Shown: positions 37,811 to 47,253 of the stretch, piece after piece | Layout of the letters: each line of letters begins with the position of its first letter | Position numbering within the stretch: position 1 is the first letter of the stretch | DNA from: an uncultured Clostridia bacterium | Lineage (GTDB): Bacteria; Bacillota; Clostridia; Christensenellales; CAG-917 | Assembly: GCA_944363035.1 (NCBI GenBank) | Contig: CALVTS010000007.1 | Span: 1 to 64,000, forward strand | Reading direction: 5' to 3' | Length of the DNA stretch: 64,000 nt | The notes under the pieces: model-generated | Told to the model about the DNA's origin: nothing | The model's database searches: none | What the model saw: only the letters and a program-made list of their open reading frames with translations | Program-made: the position numbers and the translations under genes

Positions 37811-39856
37811 ATGACCGAAAGGAAGAGATGGACAATTTTTATCGCATTATTCGCGGCGTGTCTTTTTGCCGTCTGCGCCTTTATGCCCGCGCTCTCGGCG
37901 GGTGGAGAGGTCGCGCACGCGGCGGGGGACGCGGACGCGTTGACCGCAGGGACGTACGGCAACATCGATACGGATACGGACCTGTGGTATTTTGCCGAAG
38001 GGGAACTCGATCTTCCCGCCGTACGGGAGTATGTCAAAAATTCCGTGCTTCCCGTCCTTGAAGCGAACGACGCCGATCCCGTCGTCATCGCGGTGATAGA
38101 CACGGGGCTGGACCTCGGCAACAGCGTGTTCGGCAACGTGCTCATGCGCGGCGAAGACAACACTCTGCTCGGCTACAATTCCTTTTACGCTTCCAGAGGT
38201 GAGACGGACAAGGTCTCGAATTTCAACGACGAGTCCGCAGACCTCCACGGCACGGCGATGGCGTCCGTCATCGCTACTTTGATAGAAGAGACGGGGCTTT
38301 CGGACTACATCAAGATATATCCCATCAAAGCCTCCTATCCCAAGGAGTATGTCGATTCGGCGGCGGATGGCGCCGTCACCGTCAACGCCTTTGACCGCAC
38401 CACGGTGAGGGTGGGGATAGAACGCGCCGTCGAGATAGGCGCCGAGGTCATCAATCTCTCCCTCTGTTCCACGACGGACAGAGAGAGCGAGTGGCGCACG
38501 GACAAGGATATGCAGGCGGCGATAGAGGTCGCTTCGCAGAGCGCGACGATAGTCGCCGCGGCGGGCAACAACGGGACGGCGAGCAGTTCTCACTATTTCT
38601 ATCCCGCGGCGTACAACGGCGTGATAGGGGTCATGTCGCATGACTCCGAGGGCTATCATTCCACCACCAACTACGGCTCCGCCTACGACATCTTCGCCCC
38701 CGGTACGGGAGTGATGGTGTCCACCGAGGACGGGGTGTACAGGACGACGGGCAGCGCGACCTCGGGCACGAGCGTGGCGGCGCCTTTCGTGTCTTTCGCG
38801 TCCGCGCTCCTCAGGCTCAGCCTCAAAGCGGAAGAGCTTGCCGACGACGCTTTCACCATGCCCCGCAACGCGGTCATCAACCGCATGATCACGAATTTTG
38901 CGGAGGATGACGCCTCCGTCACCGCAAAGGACGGCGCGGCGTACAAAAAGCTCGACATCCTGAAACTCATCTCAGAGGACATCCTGGACATAGACTACGG
39001 CTGGGCGCCCGTCACGGGTATCACCGCGGTCGCTACGATGAACGGCAAGACCGTGACGACGGGTTCCGAGATCACGGTGCAGACCCTGCGCGAGACGGGC
39101 AAGGGCAGGAGCTATCTGGAATTCAGCGCGGTCACTTCGCCCGCAGGGGACACCGATCCATCCGCGGCGGACAGGGTGGAGTGGACTTTGACGGAATACG
39201 AAGACGAGGATAAGGAAGAGGAGGTCTCCTCCGAAGTCATAGGCAGGGGAGGGAGCATCGGACATCTCTTCGACCACGCGGGATATTACGTCCTGCGCGC
39301 CTCCCTCGAAGTCGCAGAGGGCGCCGAACCTCTGACCGCCGAGCTCACGTTCACCGTCGTCGCTCCGGCATGGAAGGGGAGCGAGGCGTTCATCGTGCCC
39401 GAGGAATATCTCTCCTCCGCCGCATACATCAAGGGTAAGGACGGCGCGGTGCCGCAGGAGACGGATCTTTACGGCGCGGGCGCGACGATGACCTTCGGCG
39501 TGACCACGCTCGAAGACGTGGAGTATGAGTCCGTCTACTGGTATGTGGACGGCACGATCGCGGGCACGGGCAGGATGTTCACCTATTCCCCCTCGGGGCT
39601 CCCGTCCGGCGACCACAAGATAACGGTGCGGGTCACTTTCGAGAATGACACGACTGCTTATGTATCTAGCGTATTTATAGTGCACCACAAGTCCTGGGCG
39701 GCGCATCCCCTCTTCGCCATCCTTTGGACCGCTCTCGGGATAGGAGTTATAGCGGCGGTGGTGATAGTCGTGAAAAAGAGCGCGCGAAAGAAAGCTCCCG
39801 CCGAGGCCGCTTCCGAGGAGGGCGACGACAGGCAGTCTCCCATCCGCAAGCAATGA
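37811..39856 (+). CDS. Membrane-anchored subtilisin-like protease
   Basis: Exported S8-family serine protease of 681 residues. A signal peptide (to about residue 37) precedes the catalytic domain with D97 in VIDTG, H146 in DLHGTAMAS, oxyanion N253 in AAGNNG and S321 in SGTSVAAPF. After the catalytic domain come beta-sandwich regions (about 400-640) and a C-terminal membrane helix near 645-666, followed by basic residues and an acidic tail. The protease is therefore held at the outer membrane face. The ribosome binding site is GGGGAAGAGAAG. It has its own terminator. Confidence 0.9.
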   Translation: MTERKRWTIFIALFAACLFAVCAFMPALSAGGEVAHAAGDADALTAGTYGNIDTDTDLWYFAEGELDLPAVREYVKNSVLPVLEANDADPVVIAVIDTGLDLGNSVFGNVLMRGEDNTLLGYNSFYASRGETDKVSNFNDESADLHGTAMASVIATLIEETGLSDYIKIYPIKASYPKEYVDSAADGAVTVNAFDRTTVRVGIERAVEIGAEVINLSLCSTTDRESEWRTDKDMQAAIEVASQSATIVAAAGNNGTASSSHYFYPAAYNGVIGVMSHDSEGYHSTTNYGSAYDIFAPGTGVMVSTEDGVYRTTGSATSGTSVAAPFVSFASALLRLSLKAEELADDAFTMPRNAVINRMITNFAEDDASVTAKDGAAYKKLDILKLISEDILDIDYGWAPVTGITAVATMNGKTVTTGSEITVQTLRETGKGRSYLEFSAVTSPAGDTDPSAADRVEWTLTEYEDEDKEEEVSSEVIGRGGSIGHLFDHAGYYVLRASLEVAEGAEPLTAELTFTVVAPAWKGSEAFIVPEEYLSSAAYIKGKDGAVPQETDLYGAGATMTFGVTTLEDVEYESVYWYVDGTIAGTGRMFTYSPSGLPSGDHKITVRVTFENDTTAYVSSVFIVHHKSWAAHPLFAILWTALGIGVIAAVVIVVKKSARKKAPAEAASEEGDDRQSPIRKQ

Positions 39857-39911
39857 GGATGAGGAGGCGCGTTTCGCAAAAAAACGCTCTTGAACCAATG
39901 AAAACGAAAAG

Positions 39912-39936
39912 AAAAACCGCCGTTTCGGCGGTTTTT
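39912..39936. terminator. Bidirectional terminator
   Basis: AAAAACCGCCG, loop TTT, CGGCGGTTTTT. It serves the protease gene and the convergent veg gene, whose stop codon abuts it. Confidence 0.85.
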
Positions 39937-40181
39937 CAAACTTCGGGAGGCAGTTCTTTCAAAAACATCACTCCTCTTGTATGCACGTCGGAATAGGAGA
40001 AAGTGCGCACCTCGCCGCTTTCAAGTCTCACCGTGAAAACGGCGGGGAACACCGCGACTATGCTCCCTTTCAGCAACGTGCTTTTCCCCCGTCCTTCGCT
40101 CACTTTCATGATGAGGGAAAGTCCTCTCAGTTTTTCCACCCTCTGTTTTGCTTCGCCTATCCCTTTGCCTATCTCTCGCAT
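39936..40181 (-). CDS. veg: Veg family protein
   Basis: Small conserved protein of 81 residues. The core pattern GKSTLLKGSIVAVFPAVFTV, then RTFSYSDVHTRGVMF, matches the Veg (DUF1021) family, an SH3-like fold linked to biofilm matrix control and spore germination in Bacillus. No Shine-Dalgarno precedes the ATG at 40181. The adjacent divergent SPOCS/LysM gene fits a sporulation neighbourhood. Confidence 0.85.
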   Translation of the reverse strand: MREIGKGIGEAKQRVEKLRGLSLIMKVSEGRGKSTLLKGSIVAVFPAVFTVRLESGEVRTFSYSDVHTRGVMFLKELPPEV

Positions 40182-40301
40182 GAAGGGAGCATTACCATGC
40201 GCGCGCGTTTTTATACGGGACGCGCGAGCCTTCCTCCGAAGAGAACGAGAGGAATATCCCGCTCCTCCCGCGCATATGGTGTTGAGGAATTGGAGGCGAC
40301 T

Positions 40302-41774
40302 ATGTTCAGATACGAAAAGTTCAACGCAAGCAACATCGTGAGCGCCCCTCCCGTGGAAAGGGTGGTGGAATTTTCTCCCTCCGCGCCGGACGCGGGCGAC
40401 GTGGCGCGCGTGCTCTCCCTCGCCGTGGACGGCAAGGCAGTCTCCGCCGAGGCGAACGACGGCTTCTGTTCGGTGGCGGGCAGGGTGAATTTCCGCCTTG
40501 TCTATCAGACCCGCGACGGAGCGGTCAAGGGAGTGGACTACAATGCGGATTTCAGTCTCAAAGCGGAGGGCGGTTTCCTCGCCGACGACAACCCGAGCGC
40601 GGAGGTCTCCGTCGTGGAGGCGGATGTTGACGTGGCGGATGCGGTCACTCTTTCCGCCGTCGTGAGCGTGCGCGCTCTTGCGGTGCGCAGCACAGAGGAA
40701 GAGTGTCTGGTGGACGCCGAAAAGTGTTATAAGACGGTGGAAGAGAGGGTTTTTCCCTGTCCCGTCGCGGCAAAGACAACTTCATTTTCGGTGAGCGAAG
40801 AGGCGGACGCGGGGGACATCGACGAGGTGTTGCTCGTGGACGCGCAGGCGGTCGTCACTTCGGCGACGGCGTCGGAGGGTATCATCGCGGTGGAGGGCAG
40901 GGTGCGCGCCGCCGTGACTTTCACCGAGGACGGCGACATCCGCACCCGCGATATGCTGATACCTTTCAGGGAGGAGATCCCCGCGGACGGAGTCGCCGAG
41001 GGGGACGAAGTATCGGCGGTCGCATGGGTGCGTTCCTCCAAAGTGGTGCTCGCCGGGGTGCCGGGAGCCAACATCATACGCTTCGAAGGAGATATCGCGG
41101 TGAGGTCGAATGCGGTGAGGATGCGCACCGAGGAGGTCATAGCGGATATGTTCATGCTCACCAACGAGGTGGAACTCGGGCGTGAGCACAAGAGGTTCAC
41201 ATTTTTCGGCGGCATGAAATATTCCTCCGAGAAGGTGTCCGGCACCGCGCCGTTGGAGGACAGAGCTCCCGCAGAGAGCGTGGTCGCCGTGCCATACGCC
41301 CGCTGTTATGCCGCCAAGGCGGAAGCCGTCGAGGGAGGCGCGCTGGTGGAGGGCGTGCTCGCCGCCGATGTGGTGTACCGCGACGAAAACGGTCTCAATT
41401 CCGTGCGCGCCGAAGTGCCATATTCCGTGGAGATAGACGGCGATTTCGGGGAGGGTGTCAAAGCCGTCTGCTTTGTGGAGGACGTCCGCGTCAAGGCGAG
41501 GAGGGGAGAGCTGGAATTGGAAGCCTCTGTCGGCATCCTGCTCACCCGCTGTGTGTGCGTGGATGCGGAATATATCTCCTCAGTGACGGTGGGAGAGGAA
41601 AAGGAGCTCAACACCTCGGCGCTGTCTTTGTATATCGTCTCGGAGGGGGACGGGATGTGGGATGTGTGCAAGGCGCTCACCGCCACGCCCGAGGACATAA
41701 TGAAGCAGAATCCCTCCCTCGAACTCCCCCTTTCGGCAGGAGACAGAGTGGTGTACTTCCGCTCGCTCGCCTAA
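40302..41774 (+). CDS. sipL: SPOCS-domain protein with C-terminal LysM (SipL-like)
   Basis: Probable spore-coat morphogenesis protein of 490 residues. It carries repeats of the DUF3794/SPOCS fold (segments with VEGRV, VxYRDENG and PYSVEI patterns near 80-180, 190-310 and 330-420) and a C-terminal LysM (about 442-488, opening LYIVSEGDGMWDVCKALTAT). SipL of Clostridioides difficile has this architecture and binds SpoIVA at the forespore surface; that role is inferred here. The start at 40302 has TTGGAGGCGAC; the longer frame runs through the veg region on the other strand. Confidence 0.8.
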   Translation: MFRYEKFNASNIVSAPPVERVVEFSPSAPDAGDVARVLSLAVDGKAVSAEANDGFCSVAGRVNFRLVYQTRDGAVKGVDYNADFSLKAEGGFLADDNPSAEVSVVEADVDVADAVTLSAVVSVRALAVRSTEEECLVDAEKCYKTVEERVFPCPVAAKTTSFSVSEEADAGDIDEVLLVDAQAVVTSATASEGIIAVEGRVRAAVTFTEDGDIRTRDMLIPFREEIPADGVAEGDEVSAVAWVRSSKVVLAGVPGANIIRFEGDIAVRSNAVRMRTEEVIADMFMLTNEVELGREHKRFTFFGGMKYSSEKVSGTAPLEDRAPAESVVAVPYARCYAAKAEAVEGGALVEGVLAADVVYRDENGLNSVRAEVPYSVEIDGDFGEGVKAVCFVEDVRVKARRGELELEASVGILLTRCVCVDAEYISSVTVGEEKELNTSALSLYIVSEGDGMWDVCKALTATPEDIMKQNPSLELPLSAGDRVVYFRSLA

Positions 41775-41962
41775 AGGGTCCGGCGTACGACGGGACTATC
41801 GTCGCGTACGGTGAAGAGGGGAGAGGGAAATCCTCCCCCTTTTTGCGCCGCGAGCGCGCACACGGCGGCGCACAACGCAATTACCGCGCCCGTCCAAACG
41901 CCCAAAAGCTTAACTTTTTCTCTCATGCCCTTAGTATGTTCGCAGTCGGTTTAATTATTTTG

Positions 41963-42140
41963 CAGGGGCGCCGCCCCTGCACCCCAGCGGGGATGTCATC
42001 CCCGCACCCCTTGCTTTTATATAATATTGCGCCGAGTGTTGCAGGCTGCGCCCGCAACACTCGGCGCACTTTTTATAAGAAAGTATGGGAGCGCGAGGGT
42101 GTAACACCCTCGCAAGGTGGGGTGTTGGGGGGTACCCCCA
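41963..42140. repeat. Hairpin-rich direct repeat, copy 1 (upstream of pst)
   Basis: Five hairpins in order: CAGGGGCGCCGCCCCTG, GGGGATGTCATCCCC, GCGCCGAGTGTTGC with its complement, GCGAGGGTGTAACACCCTCGC, and GGGGGGTACCCCC. The same order recurs at 46831-47004 with scattered changes, most of them kept paired. No coding sequence. Confidence 0.85.
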
Positions 42141-42144
42141 CTAC

Positions 42145-42362
42145 GCGGAGTGAAAATGAGCGAGAGCGCGGATAGTTTTCATTAAAAACGCGGAGCGAAC
42201 GAGTGCCGCCGCATTTTCACGACGTGATAAGGAGTGACCGCGCGACAGGCGAGCCGCCCGCCGTGGAACGGCGCACGGCGACGAACACGCGCGGATCGCG
42301 ACGCGGGAGCGCGAGGGTGTAACACCCTCGCAGGGGTGTGGGGGAATAATTCCCCCGCAGGG
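42145..42362. repeat. Second repeat block plus partial hairpin repeat
   Basis: 42145-42300 is the inverted partner of 7762-7918. 42302-42362 repeats only the right half of the 41963 element (GCGAGGGTGTAACACCCTCGC, then GGGGGAATAATTCCCCC). From 42363 to the pstS start no clear promoter or Pho box could be recognised. Confidence 0.65.
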
Positions 42363-42491
42363 TGTAAAAAATTTGTCAATGACATTTTTGTGAAGAAATC
42401 GGGGAAAATAAAAGACAAGTTGTTGCTATGTTGATCGTAGCGGTCGGATCGGCTTGCGGCAGCGAGCAGCGAGGACCGGGAGGAAAAAGAA

Positions 42492-43376
42492 ATGAAGAAA
42501 TTTTGGACGATAGCCATTTGTGCAATGCTGCTCGGCGCAGTCGCTTTCGCGGCGGTCGGGTGCAACAAGGGTGCGGCTGACACCATCAATGTGTTCTCGC
42601 GCGAGGACGGCTCGGGCACGCGCTCCGCGTTCACCGAACTCACGGGCGTGTTGGTCGAAAACGAGGACGGCACCGAGACGGACATGACCTTCTCGGGCGC
42701 GAGCTTCCAGAACTCCACCAACGCCATCATGACCGCGGTAGCGCAGGACAAAAACGCCATCGGTTATGTCTCCTTCGGCTCGCTGAACGACACCGTCAAG
42801 GCAGTCGCCGTGAACGGAGTCGCTCCTTCCGTGGACACCATCAAGGACAAGAGCTACGAGTTGCAGCGCCCCTTCAACATCGCTTACAAGCAGTCTAACA
42901 TCGACAGCAAGCCCTTGGCTGCCGACTTCCTCGGTTTCCTCGGCTCTGCCGAGGCGCAGGAGGTCATCGCCGCGGAGAAGTATATCGTCACCGACGACAA
43001 TGCTCCCGCCTATGCGAAAGGCTCCGACCTCACGGGCAGCATCACCATCGGAGGCTCCTCTTCCGTGAGCCCGCTCATGGAGAAGCTCATTGAGAAGTAT
43101 TGCGCGCTCTCCGGCGTCGCGAAGAACAGCATCGAACTGCAGACCATCGACTCTACCGCGGGCATGAACGGCGCCATAAGCGGCACCTTCGACATCGGCA
43201 TGGCGTCCAGGGAAGTCAAAGACTCTGAGCTTGAGCAGGGCATCACCGCAGAGGTGCTCGCCTATGACGGCATCGCGGTCATCGTCCACAACGACAACGC
43301 TGTCGAGGACCTTTCTATGGAGCAGATCCGTCAGATCTTCACCGGCGCGGTGCGCGAGTGGTCCGCCCTTGCATAA
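42492..43376 (+). CDS. pstS: Phosphate-binding lipoprotein PstS, circularly permuted
   Basis: Substrate-binding protein of the phosphate importer, 294 residues, lipidated at Cys24 (AVGC). The order of the two lobes is reversed relative to classical PstS. After the signal the protein opens with SREDGSGTRSAF and KNAIGYVSFGSLNDTVKA (residues 36-163), normally the C-terminal half. Residues 183-294 then carry ITIGGSSSVSPLMEKL, DIGMASREVKDSE and the IFTGAVREWS end, normally the N-terminal half. Both phosphate-site segments (GSSSVSP and REDGSGTR) are kept, so it should be functional. The operon order supports the assignment. The ribosome binding site is GGGAGGAAAAAGAA. Confidence 0.9.
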   Translation: MKKFWTIAICAMLLGAVAFAAVGCNKGAADTINVFSREDGSGTRSAFTELTGVLVENEDGTETDMTFSGASFQNSTNAIMTAVAQDKNAIGYVSFGSLNDTVKAVAVNGVAPSVDTIKDKSYELQRPFNIAYKQSNIDSKPLAADFLGFLGSAEAQEVIAAEKYIVTDDNAPAYAKGSDLTGSITIGGSSSVSPLMEKLIEKYCALSGVAKNSIELQTIDSTAGMNGAISGTFDIGMASREVKDSELEQGITAEVLAYDGIAVIVHNDNAVEDLSMEQIRQIFTGAVREWSALA

Positions 43377-43484
43377 TTGATAAACGTAGGGTTTAAGCAT
43401 TGTAAAAACCCATAAAAACACCGTATTTTGCCGAAACCGCGGGAGATCGCTTTTTCTCCCGCGGCGACGGCACGAAAGAGAGAG

Positions 43485-44351
43485 ATGACATTTTCAGCTT
43501 TCAAAGAGACCACGATGAAGGTCGTGTTCGCCGTCACGGCGGCGGTCTTCATCCTGTGCGTCATCGTGATCTGCGTCTTCATCTTCGCAAGGTCTGTCCC
43601 CGCGATAGGGGAGATCGGGTTGTTTGAATTTTTGTTCTCCACCGAGTGGGCACCGAACAACACCCCGGCGAGCTACGGCATAGGCACGATGATCGTAGGC
43701 ACGTGTTTCGTCACGGCGGGCGCGCTCGTCATAGGAGTCCCCATCGGGCTGCTCATGGCGGCGTTCATGGCAAGATATTGCCCCAAGCCCCTTTACAAGG
43801 TGATGAAGCCCATGACCAACATCCTTGCGGGCATCCCGTCCATCGTGTACGGCTATTTCGGCATGATGGTCATCGCGCCCCTCATCCGCGACAATTTCGG
43901 CGGCACGGGATACAGCATCCTCACCGCGTCCATAGTGCTGGGCATCATGATCCTGCCCACCGTCATCGGCGTGTCGGAGTCCGCGCTGCGCGCTCTGCCG
44001 AACACCTACTACGAGGGTGCTCTCGCGCTCGGCGCCACGCATGAACACGCCGTGTTCATGACGGAGTTCCCCGCAGCCAGGTCCGGCATCCTGACTTCCG
44101 TGGTGCTGGGGCTGGGGAGAGTGGTCGGCGAGACGATGGCTGTGGTCATGATCGTCGGCAACAGCACCGCGCTCCCCGACAGTCTGCTCGACGGCGTGCG
44201 CACCATGACTTCGCACATAGTGCTCGAGCTCGGTTACGCGACGGATCTTCACCGCGGCGCGCTCATCGCGACTGCGGCGGTGCTATTCGTCTTCATCCTG
44301 TTCATAAATCTGCTCATCGCGGCGATCCGCAGGAAAGGGAGGGCAAAATGA
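43485..44351 (+). CDS. pstC: Phosphate ABC transporter permease PstC
   Basis: Integral membrane permease of 288 residues with six predicted helices. The ABC-interaction (EAA) loop is in the region EGALALGATHEHAVF, and [16 protein letters not shown] is the PstC/PstA signature. The start is the ATG at 43485, with a weak GAGAGAG site; the frame reaches back to a TTG at 43428. It overlaps pstA by 4 bases. Confidence 0.93.
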   Translation: MTFSAFKETTMKVVFAVTAAVFILCVIVICVFIFARSVPAIGEIGLFEFLFSTEWAPNNTPASYGIGTMIVGTCFVTAGALVIGVPIGLLMAAFMARYCPKPLYKVMKPMTNILAGIPSIVYGYFGMMVIAPLIRDNFGGTGYSILTASIVLGIMILPTVIGVSESALRALPNTYYEGALALGATHEHAVFMTEFPAARSGILTSVVLGLGRVVGETMAVVMIVGNSTALPDSLLDGVRTMTSHIVLELGYATDLHRGALIATAAVLFVFILFINLLIAAIRRKGRAK

Positions 44352-45283
44352 AAAGTGCGGCGGCTCTCCTCAAACAAAAATTCGCCCCTCTGCCTTCCTG
44401 CGATCTGAAGGGCAGACCCTTTGTCAACAAGCCCTCCCTCGGGAAAAAACTCGCGGAATACAAGCGGCATCCTTTTTCTCTCGTCATGATGGTGCTGGTC
44501 ATCCTGTCCGCTCTCGCCACGGCGGCGGTCGTGCTGTGGATCGTCATCCACGTCATCATGCAGGGCGCGCCCAACCTCAAAGCGTCGCTTTTCGAGCTTG
44601 AGTATGACAGCGAGAACCTGTCGCTCATGCCCGCGTTTTTCAACACTCTCATCATCGCGGGGATGTCCCTGCTCATTGCCGTGCCCGTCGGCGTTGCGGC
44701 GGCGATATTCCTCACGGAATACACCTCCTCCGCCAACAAATTCGTTGCCGTTGTCAGGATGGCGGCGGAGACCCTTGCGGGCATCCCGTCCATCGTGTAC
44801 GGCATCTTCGGGATGATCCTCTTTGTGGAGATGCTCTTCAAAGGTTTCAGCCTCATCGCGGGCATACTCACGATGGCGATCATGATCCTCCCCCTCGTCA
44901 TGCGCACGACAGAGGAGGCTTTGCGCGCCGTGCCCGATTCCTTCCGCGAAGGCTCGTTCGCGCTCGGCGCGGGCAAACTGCGCACCATATTCCGCGTCGT
45001 GCTGCCCTCCGCCATGCCCGGCATCATCGCGGGCGTCATCCTCGCGCTCGGCAGAGTGGTGGGGGAGACCGCGGCGCTCATCTACACTTCGGGCACGGTG
45101 AAAGCCGTCCCGGACAGTCTGTTCGGCAGCGGCGAGACGCTAGCCATCCATATGTACACCCTGTCAAGCGAGGGATTGCACGTTGACGAAGCATGGGCGA
45201 CTGCCATCGTGCTCATCCTCCTCGTGCTCGTCATCAACGGCGCGGCGGAGTTCATATCCAACAAATTCAGAAAGAGGTATTGA
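44348..45283 (+). CDS. pstA: Phosphate ABC transporter permease PstA
   Basis: Second permease, 311 residues, with a longer N-terminal cytoplasmic segment (about 45 residues) than usual before the first helix. The signature [16 protein letters not shown] and the [15 protein letters not shown] loop pair it with PstC and PstB. The ribosome binding site is GGGAGGGCAAA. The ATGA overlaps upstream and downstream indicate translational coupling. Confidence 0.93.
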   Translation: MKSAAALLKQKFAPLPSCDLKGRPFVNKPSLGKKLAEYKRHPFSLVMMVLVILSALATAAVVLWIVIHVIMQGAPNLKASLFELEYDSENLSLMPAFFNTLIIAGMSLLIAVPVGVAAAIFLTEYTSSANKFVAVVRMAAETLAGIPSIVYGIFGMILFVEMLFKGFSLIAGILTMAIMILPLVMRTTEEALRAVPDSFREGSFALGAGKLRTIFRVVLPSAMPGIIAGVILALGRVVGETAALIYTSGTVKAVPDSLFGSGETLAIHMYTLSSEGLHVDEAWATAIVLILLVLVINGAAEFISNKFRKRY

Positions 45284-46086
45284 TGATGAGACCTGAACTC
45301 AGAGAAAATGTTTACATCAGAGGAGGCGCCGAATCTCCCAAATTCCGTGTGCGGGAGCTCGACCTCTTTTACGGCACTTTTCAGGCGTTGAAGAGTGTGG
45401 ATATGGACATCGAGGCGAACGAGATCACCGCGCTCATCGGTCCTTCCGGCTGCGGCAAGTCCACCTTCCTCAAGACCCTCGACCGCATGAACGACATCAT
45501 CCCCGGCTGCCGCATCTCGGGCAAGGTGGAGCTGGACGGCGCGGACATCTACGCAGGAGGCATGGACGTCAATCTCCTGCGCAAGCGTGTGGGCATGGTC
45601 TTCCAAAAGCCCAACCCCTTCCCCGCAAGTGTCTACGACAACATCGCCTACGGTCCCAAGACCCACGGCGTGAGGAAAAAGTCGGAGCTCGATGACATTG
45701 TCGAAAGCTCCCTCCGCCGAGCCGCCATATGGGATGAACTCAAGGATCGCTTGAAAAAGAGCGCTCTCGGGCTCTCGGGCGGGCAGCAGCAGAGGCTGTG
45801 CATAGCCCGCGCCCTTGCCGTCAGACCCGACGTCCTTCTCATGGATGAGCCGACTTCCGCGCTCGATCCCATCTCCACGGGCAAGATCGAGGAGCTTGCG
45901 CAGGAACTTAAAAATGATTACACCATCGTCATCGTCACTCACAATATGCAACAGGCGGCGAGGATCTCGGACAAAACGGGTTTCTTCCTCCTTGGCGAAC
46001 TGATCGAGTTCGGCGACACGGATGAGGTGTTCGAATCTCCGCGCGACAAGCGCACGGAGGATTACATCACAGGGAGGTTCGGCTGA
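45283..46086 (+). CDS. pstB: Phosphate ABC transporter ATPase PstB
   Basis: ATPase of the importer, 267 residues: Walker [10 protein letters not shown], signature LSGGQQQR, Walker [14 protein letters not shown], switch His in VTHNMQQA. Two adjacent in-frame ATGs (45283 and 45286) follow AGAGGTATTG; the first gives better spacing. Its stop TGA overlaps the phoU start. Confidence 0.95.
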   Translation: MMRPELRENVYIRGGAESPKFRVRELDLFYGTFQALKSVDMDIEANEITALIGPSGCGKSTFLKTLDRMNDIIPGCRISGKVELDGADIYAGGMDVNLLRKRVGMVFQKPNPFPASVYDNIAYGPKTHGVRKKSELDDIVESSLRRAAIWDELKDRLKKSALGLSGGQQQRLCIARALAVRPDVLLMDEPTSALDPISTGKIEELAQELKNDYTIVIVTHNMQQAARISDKTGFFLLGELIEFGDTDEVFESPRDKRTEDYITGRFG

Positions 46087-46715
46087 TGCGCAAACAATAC
46101 GATGAGCAACTTCTGCAAATCAAAGATATGTTAAAGGAAATGTGCGAGGTGGATGCCGAGGCGATGTGCCTCATCGAACGTGCTTTGCTCTCGCACGAGG
46201 ATGTCTCTGTTGCCGTCCGCGAATGCGAAAGAGCGGCGGACGAGAAAGAGCGCGAGATAGAACGGCTGTGCATGCGCATCATAGTGCGCCAGCAGCCCGT
46301 CGCTCACGATCTTGCCCTCATCACTTCCGCAGTCAAAATGGTCACCGATCTCGAGCGCATCACCGATCAGGCGGCGGACATCGCCGATATCCTTAAAGGC
46401 GCCGCCTACTGCGACGTTCCCAACAGTCTCAGCGAAATGATGACTGCCGCCCGTAAAATGGTGGAAAGATGCGTTTGCGCCCTCGACACTTTCTCCCTCG
46501 ACGAGGCGCGTGCGATACGCCGCGCCGACGATGTGGTGGACGGATTGTTTGTCGCTGTCAAGCGCGAACTCGCGGGTATGGTAGACGAAGGGGGAGAGGG
46601 CGGAGAGTGCGCAATGGATATGCTCATGATCGCAAAATATCTCGAACGCATCGGCGACCACGCCGTCAATGTCGCGGAGTGGATAGTTTTCGCCGCCCGC
46701 GCCGAGCAGGAATAA
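46086..46715 (+). CDS. phoU: Phosphate-transport regulator PhoU
   Basis: Cytosolic helical regulator of 209 residues with the duplicated PhoU repeat: an ALLSHEDVSVAVRECERAADE region and a second half with RAIRRADDVVDGLF. The YLERIGDHAVNVAEW motif supplies metal-binding residues. It restrains uptake through PstB when phosphate is plentiful. It ends the pst operon, followed by a strong terminator. Confidence 0.93.
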   Translation: MRKQYDEQLLQIKDMLKEMCEVDAEAMCLIERALLSHEDVSVAVRECERAADEKEREIERLCMRIIVRQQPVAHDLALITSAVKMVTDLERITDQAADIADILKGAAYCDVPNSLSEMMTAARKMVERCVCALDTFSLDEARAIRRADDVVDGLFVAVKRELAGMVDEGGEGGECAMDMLMIAKYLERIGDHAVNVAEWIVFAARAEQE

Positions 46716-46772
46716 GCTCTCATCGCAAACGGCAGTGTTTACGCACTGCACGGTGTTTATATCTCTTTTTCG

Positions 46773-46812
46773 GCACAGTGAACAGCCAATCCGGCTGTTC
46801 ACTGTGCTTTTT
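46773..46812 (+). terminator. Terminator of the pst operon
   Basis: GCACAGTGAACAGCC pairs perfectly with GGCTGTTCACTGTGC around a 5-base loop and is followed by TTTTT. Confidence 0.9.
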
Positions 46813-46830
46813 AGGGCAGAAAAGGTCGGG

Positions 46831-47004
46831 CAGGGGCGCTGCCCCTGCACCCCGGCGGGGATGACATCCCCGCACCCCTTGCTTTTATATAATATTGCGC
46901 CGAGCGTTGCGGCTTTGCCCGCAACACTCGGCGCATTCTTATTATAAAAAAATATGGGAGCGCGAGGGTGTAACACCCTCGCAGGGGGCGTGGGGGATCC
47001 CCCA
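46831..47004. repeat. Hairpin-rich direct repeat, copy 2 (downstream of pst)
   Basis: Matches 41963-42140 in the same orientation: CAGGGGCGCTGCCCCTG, GGGGATGACATCCCC, the CCCCTTGCTTTTATATAATA segment, GCGCCGAG...CTCGGCGC, GCGAGGGTGTAACACCCTCGC and a final GGGGGATCCCCC. The two copies flank the pst operon. Confidence 0.85.
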
Positions 47005-47011
47005 CAAGGGA

Positions 47012-47253
47012 TCAGCCTCCCAAGCCTACTGTGGTATTGTCGCGGGTGCGGCAGGAGAGTTCGGGGACGGGGTTGGGCGCGGTCTCGAAGCGGAAGTCCT
47101 CGCCGTGGGCGGAGAGATAGCGTTCGATGACGGCGTGGGCGGGTTCGTCCGAGGCTTTGCCGTTGACGCGCTTGTATCAAGACCGTCAAACCATTCAAAT
47201 TCCGAGAGATAATACTTTCGGAATTCCGAGAACTTGGAAACATCTGTTTTCAT
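47012..47253 (-). pseudogene. Small gene with a frameshift
   Basis: Product unknown. An ATG at 47253 with an excellent GGAGGTAACTCT site opens a frame reading MKTDVSKFSEFRKYYLSEFE, then WFDGLDT. Near 47171 the coding character jumps to another frame, which continues VNGKASDEPAHAVIERYLSA, then HGEDFRFETAPNPVPELSC, and stops at 47014. Codon use in both parts is like that of the neighbouring genes, so a one-base indel in a gene of about 80 codons is the simplest reading. A sequencing error or a programmed shift is possible. The 3' end abuts the hairpin repeat. Confidence 0.5.

Noticed and set aside
42363..42491. Pho box and sigma-A promoter of pstS
   Set aside because: TTGTCA at 42373 has no -10 at a proper distance, and no 11-base-spaced TTAACA-type repeats are visible.
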